Below are positions 1-11,720 of a DNA stretch of 64,000 nucleotides, piece by piece (the first letter of the stretch is position 1; each line of letters begins with the position of its first letter). The stretch is from Cryptomeria japonica. Its lineage: Eukaryota > Streptophyta > Pinopsida > Cupressales > Cupressaceae. The stretch is from contig NC_081414.1 in assembly GCF_030272615.1 (NCBI RefSeq), positions 53,990,636-54,054,635 on the forward strand. Direction: 5' to 3'. The translations under genes were made by a program, and so were the position numbers. The notes beneath the pieces were generated by a model that did not search any database, was not told where the DNA came from, and worked only from the letters and a program-made list of their open reading frames with translations.

Positions 1-581
1 TCTACTATTCGATATGTTTTATCAATGTTCACAAAACCTTTCTTAACATTATCAACAATAGATTTTTGTAGCTGAGAATTTTTCCACTTTTGACTTGTTG
101 TATCTATACCCAACAATTTCAGTGGATCTATTAAGTCTTTGGGAGTAAGTACAATTGATAACAATTGAGCTTTCTCTAGTGCATTATTAGGATTGTTGAA
201 ATCAGACATTATTTATTTTGCACTTTTATTCATTGACCTCCTTTTAGTATATCTAGGTTCCTCACTAAGACGCTTCAACTCATCCACATCCATTTCAAGT
301 AAATGATCTAAATTTTTATAAGAAATATTTCTTTTCACCTGTTTAGCTAGATCCACAATATGCTCATCCATACCGGTTGTAAGAGGTAAAGATCCTGACC
401 CCTCTCCTTCAACCTCCATTGGTTTAACTTGGTCAAGCTCCTCCCTATTTTCATCAGCTATATTGTGTTCTTCAACAAGTTCGTTTGCCTCAACTCCCAC
501 TTGAGAACTCCCTTCTTCTTGAGCCCATTTTGCATATAATTTAAGATGACAGAGAATATTTTTAATGCAATGAAATTCCAA
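1..581 (-). pseudogene. Unidentified hydrophilic ORF fragment, runs off the window
   Basis: One minus-strand frame runs from about 581 to position 1, broken by a single TAA at 213-215. Two codons after that stop there is an ATG (207-209), and the frame stays open to the window edge. The product is rich in Glu, Lys and Leu, with a basic patch (RYTKRRS) just before the stop and no recognisable motif or membrane segment. I do not recognise a family. The neighbourhood is all retroelement, so a fragment of an element-encoded protein is likelier than a host gene. The alternative is two overlapping short chance ORFs. Confidence 0.3.
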
Positions 582-599
582 GTTTAATTTGAAACCATT

Positions 600-1440
600 T
601 TTTCAAGTCATTTAGTAAGACCTAAATATTATGTCATAAAAGGTGGACTATTATGTCATATTTAAACCTAACATTGCATAATAGGCCTCCTAATATCACA
701 TGTAATATTTCCTAATATATGCATAATATAGGTCTTAAGGGGACTCTTGAGTATAATGTGAAATGTTTTTGCATATGTCTAGTCATATAAATAGAACCTA
801 TTATGACATAATAGGTTCTAAATTTATGTCATATTGAAGATCTATAATCACATAATAAGTCCTAATATCACATAATAAGACTTATTATTACTTAATATGA
901 CCACATATGCAAAAACATTTCACATTAATATACCTGACTCCCCTTAAGATAGATATATTATGTGATATTAAAGGACCTATCACATGCAATTAAGTAGGTC
1001 TTAAATATGATATAAGTTAGAACCTATTATGACATAATAGGTCTGATTAATTATGACTTAATACATGACCAAGCATGCAAAAACATTTCACATTATACGT
1101 GAGTCCCCTTAAGACCTATATTATGCAAATATTAGGACCTAAATTATGTGATAGTAGGTCATTAATTTATCACATGTACATAATAGGCCCTAATATCTCA
1201 GAAATATAGGTCTTAAGGCCTAGACTCAAGTATATAATGTGAATTTTTTTTGCATGTGTGGTCATGTTATTAAGTCACAATAAGACCTATTATGTCATAA
1301 TTTTTTTTATTATGTCATATTTAAGATAGGTATTATCACATATAATAGGTCTTAATATCACATAATAGGTTGTAGTATCACATAATATAGGTTTAAGGGG
1401 ACTCAAGTATAATGTGAAATATTTTTGCATACAGTTGAAA
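600..1440. repeat. Palindrome-rich fold-back block of five about 60-bp modules
   Basis: A module with the core TAGGTCTTAAGGGGACTC, then AATGTGAAAT and TTTTTGCAT, occurs five times: about 720-786 (+), 898-960 (-), 1067-1128 (-), 1204-1268 (+) and 1383-1433 (+). Between modules lie short palindromes built on CCTATTATG/CATAATAGG. The best is 792-820, with perfect 14-nt arms around one base. No coding capacity is visible. The alternating orientation allows large hairpins. It could be a fold-back or MITE-like cluster or a scrambled satellite; I cannot assign a family. Confidence 0.6.
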
Positions 1441-1500
1441 ACAAAGAAGACATAATGTTTGTTTGTTTGAAAGTGTTTGATTGTCTTGATCATGCAAGCA

Positions 1501-1597
1501 TAGATCCTAGGGATGGGTGAGACAATAGTTGTTGAATCCCACTTGGGGGTTTACCCCAAGCTATGTAGTTCAAAGTGCATACTTAGGTGCTTGACCC
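1501..1597 (-). other. Tat-type leader fragment H, left part
   Basis: In minus orientation this matches the leader of element A around 5590-5670: both share the block with ACAATAGTTGTTGA and the TGCTTGACC end. The match continues at 33571 after element D, so D split one leader. The last five bases, GACCC at 1593-1597, are the left target duplication of D. Confidence 0.6.
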
Positions 1598-2782
1598 TGT
1601 TACTACTTATCAAATTGCCATTAGTTTCATATCCAAAGTCATACTATATATTCTAGTCGGTTAGTATTACTGAACCATGTAGTTGGTACACATAGACAAG
1701 TCAGTATGAATAGTCTAGTCGGTTATAGAAGAAAGTAGTCACAGAATGCAGTATTCACCGAGCTATTTACCAAGTAATGTTTCATGGCTACCTAGTGGTA
1801 AAGTTAACTCACCAAGTTGATATTCATTGAGTGAAACATTTTACCAGATACATTGAACCTGGACATGCACATGAAAATGTGTTACAAGATTGAGGCACAT
1901 CTAACTATTTTTGCATTGGAAATTGCATTAGGAGATTGTGTATGATTACAAGGTCAATCTAACCAATGAGATATTTTGTTTAGTTATTCATTCGAAGAAT
2001 ATTTTTGTAAGATCAAAGCAATGAATTAAATCACCACTATAAGAGATCTATTTATACAACATGATTCTAGGGTTAGATATAAGATATGCAACAAGAGATA
2101 CAAGAGTGTGTGTGTATGCATGAAGGAAGACTGTTACAAAGACACACAGAGGTCACCGAGAAGGTTATCAGTGAATAGTCAAAGAACAGAGTAAACAGAA
2201 GGGTTTACCGAGTTTCATTATGGGTTACCAAGGTATGCTACAAGCTAGGTAATCTTATCCAGAGCACATAGAATCTGCTTTAGCATTTCAGATGTAAAGT
2301 TGCAGATATTTGTAATGATTTTATTGTAATACTTTGAAGTTGTAAGAGAAACCTTTAACAGGGTAAAAGACTCTAACCAGGTCTATAAATTGTAAATCCT
2401 TTAACCAGGTGCTACACTTATATAGTGTTGTAAAATCCTTTAGTAAGGTAGATCTAATTGATCTTGATACTCCTAACAGGGTAAGCTATCAGAAATATCT
2501 AAATGTAGCTCTAACCGAGAATTCTTTATTATTGCAGTAGTGAAGTTGTGGGTGCCATCCCCACCATAGTTCTTCTCTCTAACCAAGAGTTTCTACATGA
2601 CCAAAATATATGTGTTATGGAGTGAATCATGTATGATTGTTATCTGTTGATTTTAGTTTTATTTTATGTTACTGCACTATTCTGTTTATGCATAACAGTA
2701 AGGTTATTATCGAAGAAAATTTTTGGAGTAATGATTCACCCCTCCCCTCTCAGTACATTAGCTTTTCATGTTGGGCCTAACA
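1598..2782 (+). repeat. 5' LTR of element D (1185 bp)
   Basis: Begins TGTTACTACTTATC and ends GGGCCTAACA. It matches 32395-33570 over its whole length with scattered substitutions and small indels. The 3' copy ends AAAA instead of AACA before the target duplication. Visible divergence is greater than between the LTRs of A, as expected for the older host element. Confidence 0.85.
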
Positions 2783-2784
2783 AT

Positions 2785-2796
2785 TGGTATCAGAGC
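2785..2796 (+). other. Primer binding site of D (initiator tRNA-Met type)
   Basis: TGGTATCAGAGC starts two bases after the LTR end. It is the standard plant retrotransposon site complementary to the 3' end of initiator tRNA-Met. Confidence 0.85.
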
Positions 2797-2844
2797 TTGA
2801 ATCTTGGAAAAGGGTTTAACTACCTAAAGAGAAAGATCTTAGTA

Positions 2845-3588
2845 ATGGAAGGCTACAAACAATCTCAGAGGATTGTGCATCTTCAAGAAGAGATGGATAA
2901 TGCAAATCAAGTGATTGCAGACATGCAGAGGCAAATGCAAAAATCTCTGAAGGTAAGGAGAAGATTATCTGATGACTTGTAGGATTCTCAAGAGCTATTG
3001 GAACAAATCAAGACATCATCTGAGAACAGTATATCTGAAGAGACTGAAGAAATGATTGGAATGTTGAAAGAAAAGAACAAAGCATTGGCTGATCAACTAA
3101 AAGAAATGAAAAGAGAACATGAACATTTCAGTACACAGATGACTGAAAATCTAGATGTATTAAGGATAGCTGAGGATAAAGCAAGAGATTTACAAAGAGA
3201 GAAACAACTTGAAGCTCTAGTATCTGATAAGGATGATGAAATCATAAGGTTAACTATTATTCAACAAAATATGACAGATCAACTAATTTATGCACATCAT
3301 AAAGCAATTATGAAGAATGATGAAAATTGATCATTCAAACTTGACGTATCAAGGTTGACTGGTGAACTTGAAACTGAGAAGAAATCCAAAGAATCATTGG
3401 AGAAAAGTTATGAAGCATCAAAGATGTTGGATGAGAAATTGAATACAAGAAGACTCTACAAAGATGGAGGACTCGGTTACAAAGGAAAAGAATCAATTGA
3501 GAAAGGAATTCATACTATCGAGAGAGGAGAATCATCAAAACAAGTTGGGAAAAGGAATAACATCAAAAGGAAGAAGCCTATTTGCTAC
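2845..3588 (+). pseudogene. Gag-like ORF1 of D, coiled-coil N-terminal part
   Basis: The ATG at 2845 opens a frame that runs to 3588, broken by TAG at 2980 and TGA at 3328. The product is strongly helical and charged, with heptad-like Leu/Ile spacing, and becomes basic (KRNNIKRKK) near the end. It stops at the first Cys of a CCHC knuckle because element A is inserted there. The same frame resumes at 19644. The start was chosen as the first ATG after the primer site in the frame that continues downstream. A nucleocapsid-like RNA-binding protein is the likely role (inference). Confidence 0.65.
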
Positions 3589-4355
3589 TGTAGACACCTA
3601 AAATTGTCATGTCTAATTAAATAAATATTTTATTTATTTAATTATTTTAGCCTAATTCTTCTATTAATTAAATAAATCTTTATTTATTTAATTAATTCAT
3701 TTATCCTCTTCTAGCCTTATTTCTCATTTAAATAAATTCATTTATTTATTTAAATTATCCTTTTCCTAAATTAAATAAATATCTTATTTATTTAATTGAT
3801 CCCACTTCTTCTATTAATTAAATAAATCTTTATTTAATTAATTAATTCATTAACCTTTTCTACCCATGACACATGTCATTCATCTCTTAATTCATACACT
3901 ACCTACCCATTTCATTATTTTATTATTTCTTTTACCTACCCTCTAATCATAGCCGACCTCTTGTTACACCTCTCAATCTTATCCCTCCATTTCATATAGT
4001 GTCTTCTATATAAGGAGATGCTTCCTTCATTATCAAACCCTAATGAATCATCTTAAGGACTTGACTACACTACGATCTTACTTGCAACCACATTCCGTTC
4101 TTTGTTGAGCTCTTGTGCACATAAAATCTGAGAGCAAATATATCAAGCAAGATCAATGGAGATAGGAAGAATGGAGATCAAAACCCTATTGGACATGTGA
4201 TGGTATAATGTTTGTGATTTCATTTGATTTGCATTGTCTTAGGTAATCTTCATATGTTACGGTGGATCTTTGTTGTTGTTAGGCTAGGGTTTTGTGGTTG
4301 AATTCATTTAGCCTTTCAATATCGTTATTATTGTTATCCATTTTCAACATATACA
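3589..4355 (+). repeat. 5' LTR of element A (767 bp)
   Basis: Runs from TGTAGACACC to CATATACA. By eye it differs from the 3' LTR at 13 positions (about 1.7%) with no length change. The upstream half holds five imperfect inverted repeats of TTAAATAAAT/ATTTATTTAA between about 3616 and 3846. All five CpG dinucleotides of this copy are TpG or CpA in the 3' copy. Confidence 0.95.
4007..4013 (+). promoter_or_regulatory. TATA box in the 5' LTR of A
   Basis: TATATAA within TTCTATATAAGGAGA is the clearest core-promoter match and is conserved in the 3' LTR at 19290-19296. It follows the AT-hairpin array, which puts the likely transcription start about 30 bases downstream. Position and sequence only; there is no expression evidence. 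Confidence 0.55.
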
Positions 4356-4358
4356 TTT

Positions 4359-4376
4359 TGGCACACCCGGTGGGTC
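4359..4376 (+). other. Primer binding site of A
   Basis: TGGCACACCCGGTGGGTC starts three bases after the LTR end and has the TGG expected opposite a tRNA CCA end. I do not identify the tRNA. It differs from the sites of B and C, which share TGGTGAACC. Confidence 0.6.
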
Positions 4377-4465
4377 TCTTGTCCCTTTTGTATTTAACAT
4401 TTTTGTTGCAGATCTTGTGTTTTGAAGTTGCAGATCTAACATTTTCGACAGCATTTTGATATTCC

Positions 4466-4723
4466 CGCGTCTATGCACTTTCGGATCGCATTTTTGATTT
4501 TCTGGCACATCTGCAACATCTGGAATCGCATCTATGTTATTGGCAGTACTTTATTTTGCAGGTTTCGGGAATCGCATTTGTGTTATTAAGTCGCGTCTAC
4601 AGTGTTTTAGCCGCGTCTGTGTCCAAAGGTTGCATCTGTGTTCTGGAGTCGCGTCTGTGTCTCACAGAACCACGTCTACGATAGGAAGTCACGTCTGTGT
4701 TGAGGGTAATCATGTTTGTGTTC
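4466..4723 (+). repeat. Leader array of a GCG-C/T-CTGTGT motif, first cluster (A)
   Basis: About eleven copies of a 10-13 base motif, best form CGCGTCTGTGT, are spaced roughly 20-30 bases apart. Variants include CGCATCTATGT, CACGTCTGTGT and CGCATTTGTGT. A second cluster follows at 5941-6086, and C carries a related array in its own leader. Confidence 0.65.
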
Positions 4724-5099
4724 ACCAGTTTCAAATTTTGGGTTTATTGATTCTGTTTTGGGTTTTGCATTTAAAGTTTCATATCCGATTTATTTGGAGC
4801 TAACATTTTCAGATCTAGCTAATGAAATTGGTGCAGCTTGTCTTGAAAGTAAAATCATTTGGTTGAAGGCCCCTATTTTCACAAAGTCTTTTGGATTTAA
4901 AATTTACCTAACTTGTGTGCTTGTAGGAAGGGGTGATTATTTGAAACAATCCAAACTACTAATAAATCTTTGTTGCAAGTCCTTGGCAAGGGTTTTTGGA
5001 TTTTTATTGTGTGCCTTGTTTTCATAGACTAGCAAACACTTCAATTGGTGACTAAAATTGAATCATTGTCTTTTGTGTCTTGAGCAATAGGCTCTTTTT

Positions 5100-5670
5100 G
5101 TTTAATCTTTAGAGGGCCTGTCTTCCCATGTGGTCATCAGGACTACTAGTGAGAAGAGAACGACCCAAGTGGTAGTGAGGAAAACCCACCTCTTCTGAAC
5201 CACTATAAACAACTATATTCATGGTGAAAACTATGGATAACGTGTGCTGATTAGTTCATACCGACACTATGTCTCCCCATAAACCCATTTGATCAAATTT
5301 ATTTGATCATTTGTAGGGCATAACCCCTACCGGCTGGGAGCCTTCTGTATTTACAGAGCTGAAAGTGTCGCATGTATGGCCACACGAGCGGATGCCCTTA
5401 CTAGCACCTTTTTGTTTAGAAGCCCAAATCCTTCTAATTGTTGGGGTAGGAGGTCGGACCTCTAGTAGCGGCCCACATACATATGGTTCTTAGTAGAGAT
5501 ACAAAGTTCGCCACGGGGAGTTTTCATGGGGACTGATGCTTGGCTGACCCAAGAAGTGAGTGCCAAGGGTGGAGCCAGTGAGGTCAAGCATCTAAGTATC
5601 CGCTCTGAATAGCATAGCCTCAAAGGTAAAACCCCATGTGGGATCAACAACTATTGTCTTGGTTAGCCAT
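5100..5670 (+). other. Conserved leader block of A
   Basis: This non-coding block matches C (about 53690-54240, minus), H (33571-34060 and 1501-1597, minus) and, in its first part, I (36384-36574, plus). It holds hairpins, including 5313-5330 (GTAGGG, loop CATAAC, CCCTAC) and GATCAAAT/ATTTGATC at 5291-5308. Short ORFs here are not conserved in frame. The region is probably 5' untranslated RNA. Confidence 0.6.
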
Positions 5671-5940
5671 AAGAATTGTGCTTGACTTATTTTAAACATT
5701 CAAAACATTCAAGACCAAACAACAAAACATTGTGTCTTTTGTGTCTTCAAGTGTATGCAAAACATTTTTACATCAAACAACACACTTTTTATTGGAGTCA
5801 TTTTGGAGTCTAGACACTTCCAAACATTAGGTCTTCAATAACACTATGTCCTCTTGTCACGAAAAATAGTCAAACAGTCAGATTTGGTTACAACAAAATG
5901 ACTTCACAGATTGGAAAAGATTGCACAAATTTTGCAGAAA

Positions 5941-6086
5941 CGCGTCTGTGTCTGACATAATAGCATTTGTGTTTACAGAATCAATATTACACTTTGCAAA
6001 AATATCTTAGAAGCACGTCTGTGTTGAACAGAGCCACGTCTGTGTCAGGAAACTGCATCTATGAATTATATAGGCGCGTCTGTGTT
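5941..6086 (+). repeat. Leader motif array, second cluster (A)
   Basis: Six copies of the same motif as at 4466-4723 (CGCGTCTGTGT, CACGTCTGTGT, AGCATTTGTGT and variants) lie about 490 bases upstream of the gag start. The stretch 6087-6576 is otherwise plain leader with no supported gene. Confidence 0.6.
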
Positions 6087-6576
6087 CAAAATTGAAAAAC
6101 TATTACAGTTTAGCAAACAAACACAGTCAGTTTTGGAATTCTTGAGCTTCCTAGGTCATTTCTCCTGGGTTTCATTTAGCATTCAACCTGTCTTTGGGTC
6201 TCACAAAGTCCATCATTGCTTCACATCTCACTTTACATTCACAATTGTCTAAACTTGAATCAAACAGTCACTTGCTTGTCCTCACTATACTTTGTCAACA
6301 CACTACATACAACAACACTTTGTTAAGTGGTCCCTCATCAAGGTTTCTTACCTTTGGGTCTCATTTGGTCTTACTTAGAGTCAAGGTCAACTTACCACAT
6401 CAAGAGAAGCTATCCTCTCTTTGGAAGCCACACCTACTCTACTACATACATACTTGGTCTTACATTTTGGATATTGCAAGTACACCTCATATTCATTTAC
6501 ATTCCATCCAACTCTTGGTCTTCTGTACTTTTTCCATTTTCATCTAGTCTCACACATCTTGGTCAATACCTAGTTC

Positions 6577-8721
6577 ATGGTTGAAACCTACCTTCAAAAA
6601 TCTAGGAGAGAAACTAAAGAGGCTCAAGAGTCCGCAAACATGAGTGTCTATGAGTATGACAATGATGTCTTTTTCAATACTGATCATAACACATTACCTG
6701 ACATGGATGCCTATAGAAACATTCCAAATGTTGAGAACATGGACACTACAAACAACAATGCTACACATAATGACAATATGGACAACTTTTCCATACATTC
6801 AGTAGATGTGGAAGAATCCATTATGAATCCCCATTTCAATCGATTGGTTGAGGAAATAATGAGAAGGGATATACAATACTTCTTACAAATGATGGCACAA
6901 AGTGGAGCCAAGATACCTCATGATTTTGACATGTCTCAAATAATGGAAAATCGAACTTTGCAACAACCTCACTCCAACATGGATCAAAGGAGACCTAATA
7001 GTGGAGGAAATAGAGGACCATATATGGTGCCTGAATCACCATCATCTTTGTTTCAAAAACCAAATGTCCCACATACACATGGTCAAGCATATGATACTCG
7101 CCTTCACAGACCATTATGGAAGTCTTATGCAGAAAGATATGCTCAATCACATACCAATGCTAAGGATCAACCACCAAAGCAATTGGATATTCAAAGGCAT
7201 GCTCAAAATTTGGACACAAGGAAACCCCATGTCAAATTTGGGGGAAACACATTAGAACATGACATGCCTGTAGAGTATGGTATACATGGACAAAATAGAT
7301 ATGGCATCCCTCAACATGAATCAATACCAAGTGGTCCATATACGCAGCATCACTATAGACCTCCTCCATATGAACATGTGTATGATCAATATCATCCATA
7401 TATGCAACATGCTCCTCCTCCAATTGGTGCCTCAAGCATGGGGTATGGTCCAAGAAGTCGATCTCCACCTAAGAGCAATTTGGAACAACAAATCAGGGAC
7501 TTACAAAAGAAAATGGAGGACATAAATACACCAAAGCCAACATACACAATGAGAGACATATGTCCTTATCCATTTGACAAGAACATTCCAATGCCTCCAT
7601 TTCCTACACATTTTGTGACACCTAAATTTGATAAGTATAGAGGAAAAGGGGATCCTAAGGCACACATAAGACAATTTTTCATAGCTTGCATTGAGGTAGC
7701 AGCAGAAGAGACATATTTGATGAGATTATTCCCACAAAGCTTAGGAGATCAAGCTATGGAATGGTTCTCCCAACTTCCACCTGGTATTAAGTCATGGGGT
7801 GACTTAGCAGAGGCATTTATTCAACATTTCTCCTACAATATAGAGACAGACATATCATTCACTACTTTGTGCAACACCAAGCAAAACGATGGAGAGTCCT
7901 TTTCATCATTTTTACAAAGATGGAGAAATCTAGCCAGCAGATGCTCTTGTGAAATTCCACAAAAACAAATGGTAGAAATGTTCACCCAGAATGTTAACAA
8001 AGACATTGGCTATGATCTAAGGAAATCTTGTTTGTCCACCTTCAAGGATGTTATTGAAAAAGGTTTAGCGATAGAAAAGGTCCTAATTGAACAAGGAGTC
8101 ATTAAGATATTCAAGGAAAACAAAGATGACTTTAAGGGAAAAGACAAGCCGAGATTTTGGAACAAAAACAAGAACATAGTCAATGATGGTGTTGTTGATG
8201 CCAACATAGTGCGACCCAAATTAATTTTTTCGGGATCAAGTTCTACAAGCAATCAAGTGAATACTCAAACAACTTCCAGATCATGAAGGAAGTACACTCC
8301 ATTGGGAGAACCACTTGAATCAGTCTTCAAAAAGCTAGTGGCAAACAAGGTAATCACAGTTCCAGATTTTCCTCCATATGAACCAAAGGTTAAACCAAAT
8401 TGGTGGAATGATGATGAGTATTGTGAATTTCATAAGAGCAAGGGTCATAAGATAGGAAATTGTCATCGACTGAAGAACATCATACAAGATCTCATTGATA
8501 GAGGTGACATTGAAATTAAGGGACACTCATCTAATCAAGAACATGAGATGTTCAAGGAACCATTCCTAAAGCATGATAGGGGAAAAGCTAAAGCCACAGA
8601 TGACCAAACCAACTATACCAAAGCATCTTATAACTATGATTCAACCATAAATCACATCTCGATGGACAACTATGTCTCTACCATTATCATCAAGAACAAA
8701 ATGTCTGAGAATTCTACCTGA
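6577..8721 (+). pseudogene. gag: Gag of element A
   Basis: ATG 6577 opens a 569-residue frame to a TGA at 8284-8286; the same frame continues from 8287 to a TGA at 8719-8721. The first third is hydrophilic and His/Pro/Tyr-rich. Residues about 350-470 hold the retrotransposon Gag core, with LMRLFPQSLGDQAMEWF and SFLQRWRNL. The knuckle after the stop is YCEFHKSKGHKIGNC, the Tat-type C-x2-H-x4-H-x4-C form rather than classic CCHC. C has the same region. Gag forms the particle and binds element RNA. The start fits the gag-first layout; about 2.2 kb of leader precedes it. Confidence 0.85.
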
Positions 8722-10212
8722 AGACCCAGGATTGTCCTAAAAGGTGTTGGATCTTCTTCCAAACCTATCTCTGAATGTAATGTCACAACCCGCCGAGGTA
8801 AATTCACTTTACAGGGTGCTCCAGCCAAGAACACTACCTCCTCATCAACCAAACCTGAGTATGACCTTGTAGAACAGTTAGGGAAGACACCTGCGCTCAT
8901 CTCCATCCTTGAGCTATTACGCATATCCCCTACTCATAAAGCCATTCTTGACAAAATCTTGAGAGATACTACCATTCCTACTGATCTGAATGTGGACCAG
9001 TTTCAAGCCATGGTAGGATAACTTTTTGTTCCACATTCACTTACATTCACAGAAGCCGATGATGCCTTTGTAAGTCAGCCACATAATGCACCACTACACG
9101 TTGAAGCCTTCATACACAAACATTGAATAAAACGAGTCCTGATAGATGGAGGAGCTGGTCTAAACATTTGTACATTGAGCACAATTAAACAATTGGGATA
9201 TTCTGATAAAGCTATGAATTCTACAAATCAAATCACCATCAAGGCATATGATGATGAAGAACATTCATCCAAGAGCACAATCACCTTGCCTCTCAGAGTT
9301 GGGCCAGTTACAAAGGATGTGGTTTGTCAAGTCTTGGATCTAGATCTCACTTATAACATATTGCTAGGACGTCCTTGGATTCATGAAATGAGGGCAGTCC
9401 CATCCACATATCACCAATGCATTAAGTTTCCTCACAATGGAGTGGAGGTAACAGTTAACGATGATCCTAATCCGTTCATATACTACAATAACCTGAGATC
9501 AAAAACTGAGACCATCATTCCCAGTAATCATGAAGTTGTTCCTTCTTCGGCATACATTGATCCTGAGTCATTAAAACCTTCGACATCAAAACAAGGTGAG
9601 CTTAAAGGAAAGTTTCAAGACAAAGGCATGGGGGAATACACTTTAAATCAGACCATGTACTTACGACAAGTCATGAGTTCCCCAAAAGAATATGGAAGAC
9701 CACATCCTAACAAGCAAGTATCCATCATGGTACTTAAATGGGACCCTACTACCTTTCAAAGATGGGGCGAACTGGAAGAGGAAGATCTATACAAAATGCT
9801 TTACAAAGACATTGAAGATGACACACAAGATCACATCAGTCTACCATGTGAGAAATATGGCAAAGGCTTCAAAATTCTACAAAAATTCGGGTATGATGGA
9901 AAAAGCCCTCTTGGGTTACAAAAGGAAGGCATCATTGAACCTTTACAACTTGAATTGACATTTAAAAAGGAACGCTTGAAAGGACTTGGTTTCTTGACTT
10001 CAAAGGTCCACACTCAAAGGACAGAAGAAGCCTTACAAATCAAAGCTACCAAAATTCAACAAGAGGATCACTATTCCATAGACTCCAACGAATGGGAATG
10101 GGGTTCAGATAAGTCCTCCAGTGACTACAAGCTCACCAAGACATTCAGAGAGCCAGATGAACCCACAGAAGAAGAGGAATTTATAACAAGTTCAGAGTTG
10201 GTCAAGAAATAA
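8722..10212 (+). pseudogene. pro: Aspartic protease and G-patch-like segment of A
   Basis: In frame with gag. Stops fall at about 9018 (TAA) and 9124 (TGA), before the catalytic segment VLIDGGAGLNICT with its Asp at 9145-9147. The second conserved strand, ILLGRPWIH, lies about 9360-9385. Near 9850-9990 a glycine-spaced stretch (YGKGFKILQKFGYDG then LGLQ) resembles a G-patch, an RNA-binding module also found after protease in betaretroviruses. Equivalent stretches occur in C and E. The protease matures Gag-Pol. The frame shifts before the RT region, so the link to pol is broken or once needed frameshifting. Confidence 0.8.
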
Positions 10213-11720
10213 CCCATGAGGATTCCACACAATCCTTGTCTCAAGGTTCTAGGTTGAAATCACATAGGATGAGAACACCTGTCCCAGAATGCGCTACTAG
10301 TGATGATAATTTGGATTCGCTCGCGATTGAGACTGATGAGGAGAGTGCCATCGATGATCTTGATAATTACCTTGACATACCCGAATATAACTACATCTTC
10401 ACTCTTAGCCCTGCTAACTTTGAAGACATTGAAGGCCTTCCCCTTGTTCACCACCAACTCATTGATTGGGATCATGAAGGACCTGCACAGTTTGACACAT
10501 TCCAAAATGATGAAGCTTTTATTGACTATCTTGGCATACAAGATGATCTCCCCCCTGGGGACCATAAAGCGGGATACAGTATAGAACTCAATAGCATGGC
10601 ATATTTTGGTGAGGGTGTCGGACCTTCCAGTCGTAAAAATGTGAAAATAAGAACAAACCAAGGGTCTTATGGCGAAAACCGCACTGTGGCGCTGTCTGAC
10701 CCCAAAAAAGTAAAAAGAAAGGACGTATCTGAGGGTGAAAACCTCTCCGAGGCACCCGAAGATGGAAGGCTCGACATTCTCCCAGCATCATATGAGGAAA
10801 ACTCATCCATGTTGGTAGAAGAGACTATCAAAACAAACATTGGTACAGAAGAGGTTCCACACAACATATTCCTGGCTCAATCGTTGATAGAGTTAGAAAG
10901 GTCAAAATTCATAAGTTTCTTCAAAGAACAACAAATCAACTTTGCCTGGTCATACACTAATATGCCTGGATTAGATCCAGATTTGGTAATGCATCATTTG
11001 ATAGTTAAACCAGGGGCAAAACCAGTGAAACAAAAATTAAGAAAAATGCATCCACAAGTGGCATTACTAGTCAAAGCAGAACTTGAGAAATTATTGGATG
11101 TCAGATTCATACGCCCAATTGATTATCCTGAATGGATCTCTAACTTAGTGCCTGTTAGTAAACCAGATTGCAACATCAGAATATGTATAGATTTTAGAGA
11201 CATCAACAAAGCTTGTCCAAAGGATGACTTCCCATTACCAAATATTGACCTGATTGTTGATTTCACAGTAGGTCATGAAATGTTATCATTAATGGATGGA
11301 TTCTCTGGTTATAATCAAATAAGGATCACGCCTGAGGATCAACACAAAACATCATTCACTTGTCCTTGGGGAACTTTCTGCTGGAATGTCATGCCCTTTG
11401 GGCTAAAAAATGCAGGTGCTACATATCAAAGAGCCATGACTACTATCTTTCATGATCTCATACACATAACCGTGGAAGATTATGTCAATGACCTCTTGGA
11501 CAAATCAATAGATAGAAATACACATTTGGACATACTTTCAGTTGTCTTTGATCGGTTGGAAAAATACAAAGTAAGATTAAACCCCAAGAAATGTGTCTTT
11601 GGAGTAACCGCTGGGAAGCTTCTAGGATTCATTGTATCCAAAAGGGGAATCAAAGATGATCCAGCAAAAGTCAAGGCCATCTTGGAGATGCAACCACCAA
11701 GAAATATCAGTCAACTTTGA
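10213..11720 (+). pseudogene. pol: Pol linker and reverse transcriptase of A, active site YVND
   Basis: The frame is open from before 10236 to a TGA at 11718-11720 (494 residues), shifted relative to the protease frame. An acidic linker (about 230 residues) leads to RT. RT motifs include ICIDFRDINKACPKDDFPLP, FSGYNQI and FGLKNAGATYQRAM. The catalytic box reads YVND at 11481-11492, where C keeps YVDD. The first Asp of that pair binds catalytic metal, so RT should be inactive even without the downstream stops. RT normally copies element RNA into DNA in the particle. Confidence 0.88.

Noticed and set aside
2785-2796. tRNA gene
   Set aside because: Only the short stretch complementary to a tRNA 3' end is present; it is a primer site.
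2629-2844. Start of D ORF1 at 2629 inside the LTR
   Set aside because: It precedes the primer site, has a hydrophobic peptide unlike Gag, and a better ATG exists at 2845.
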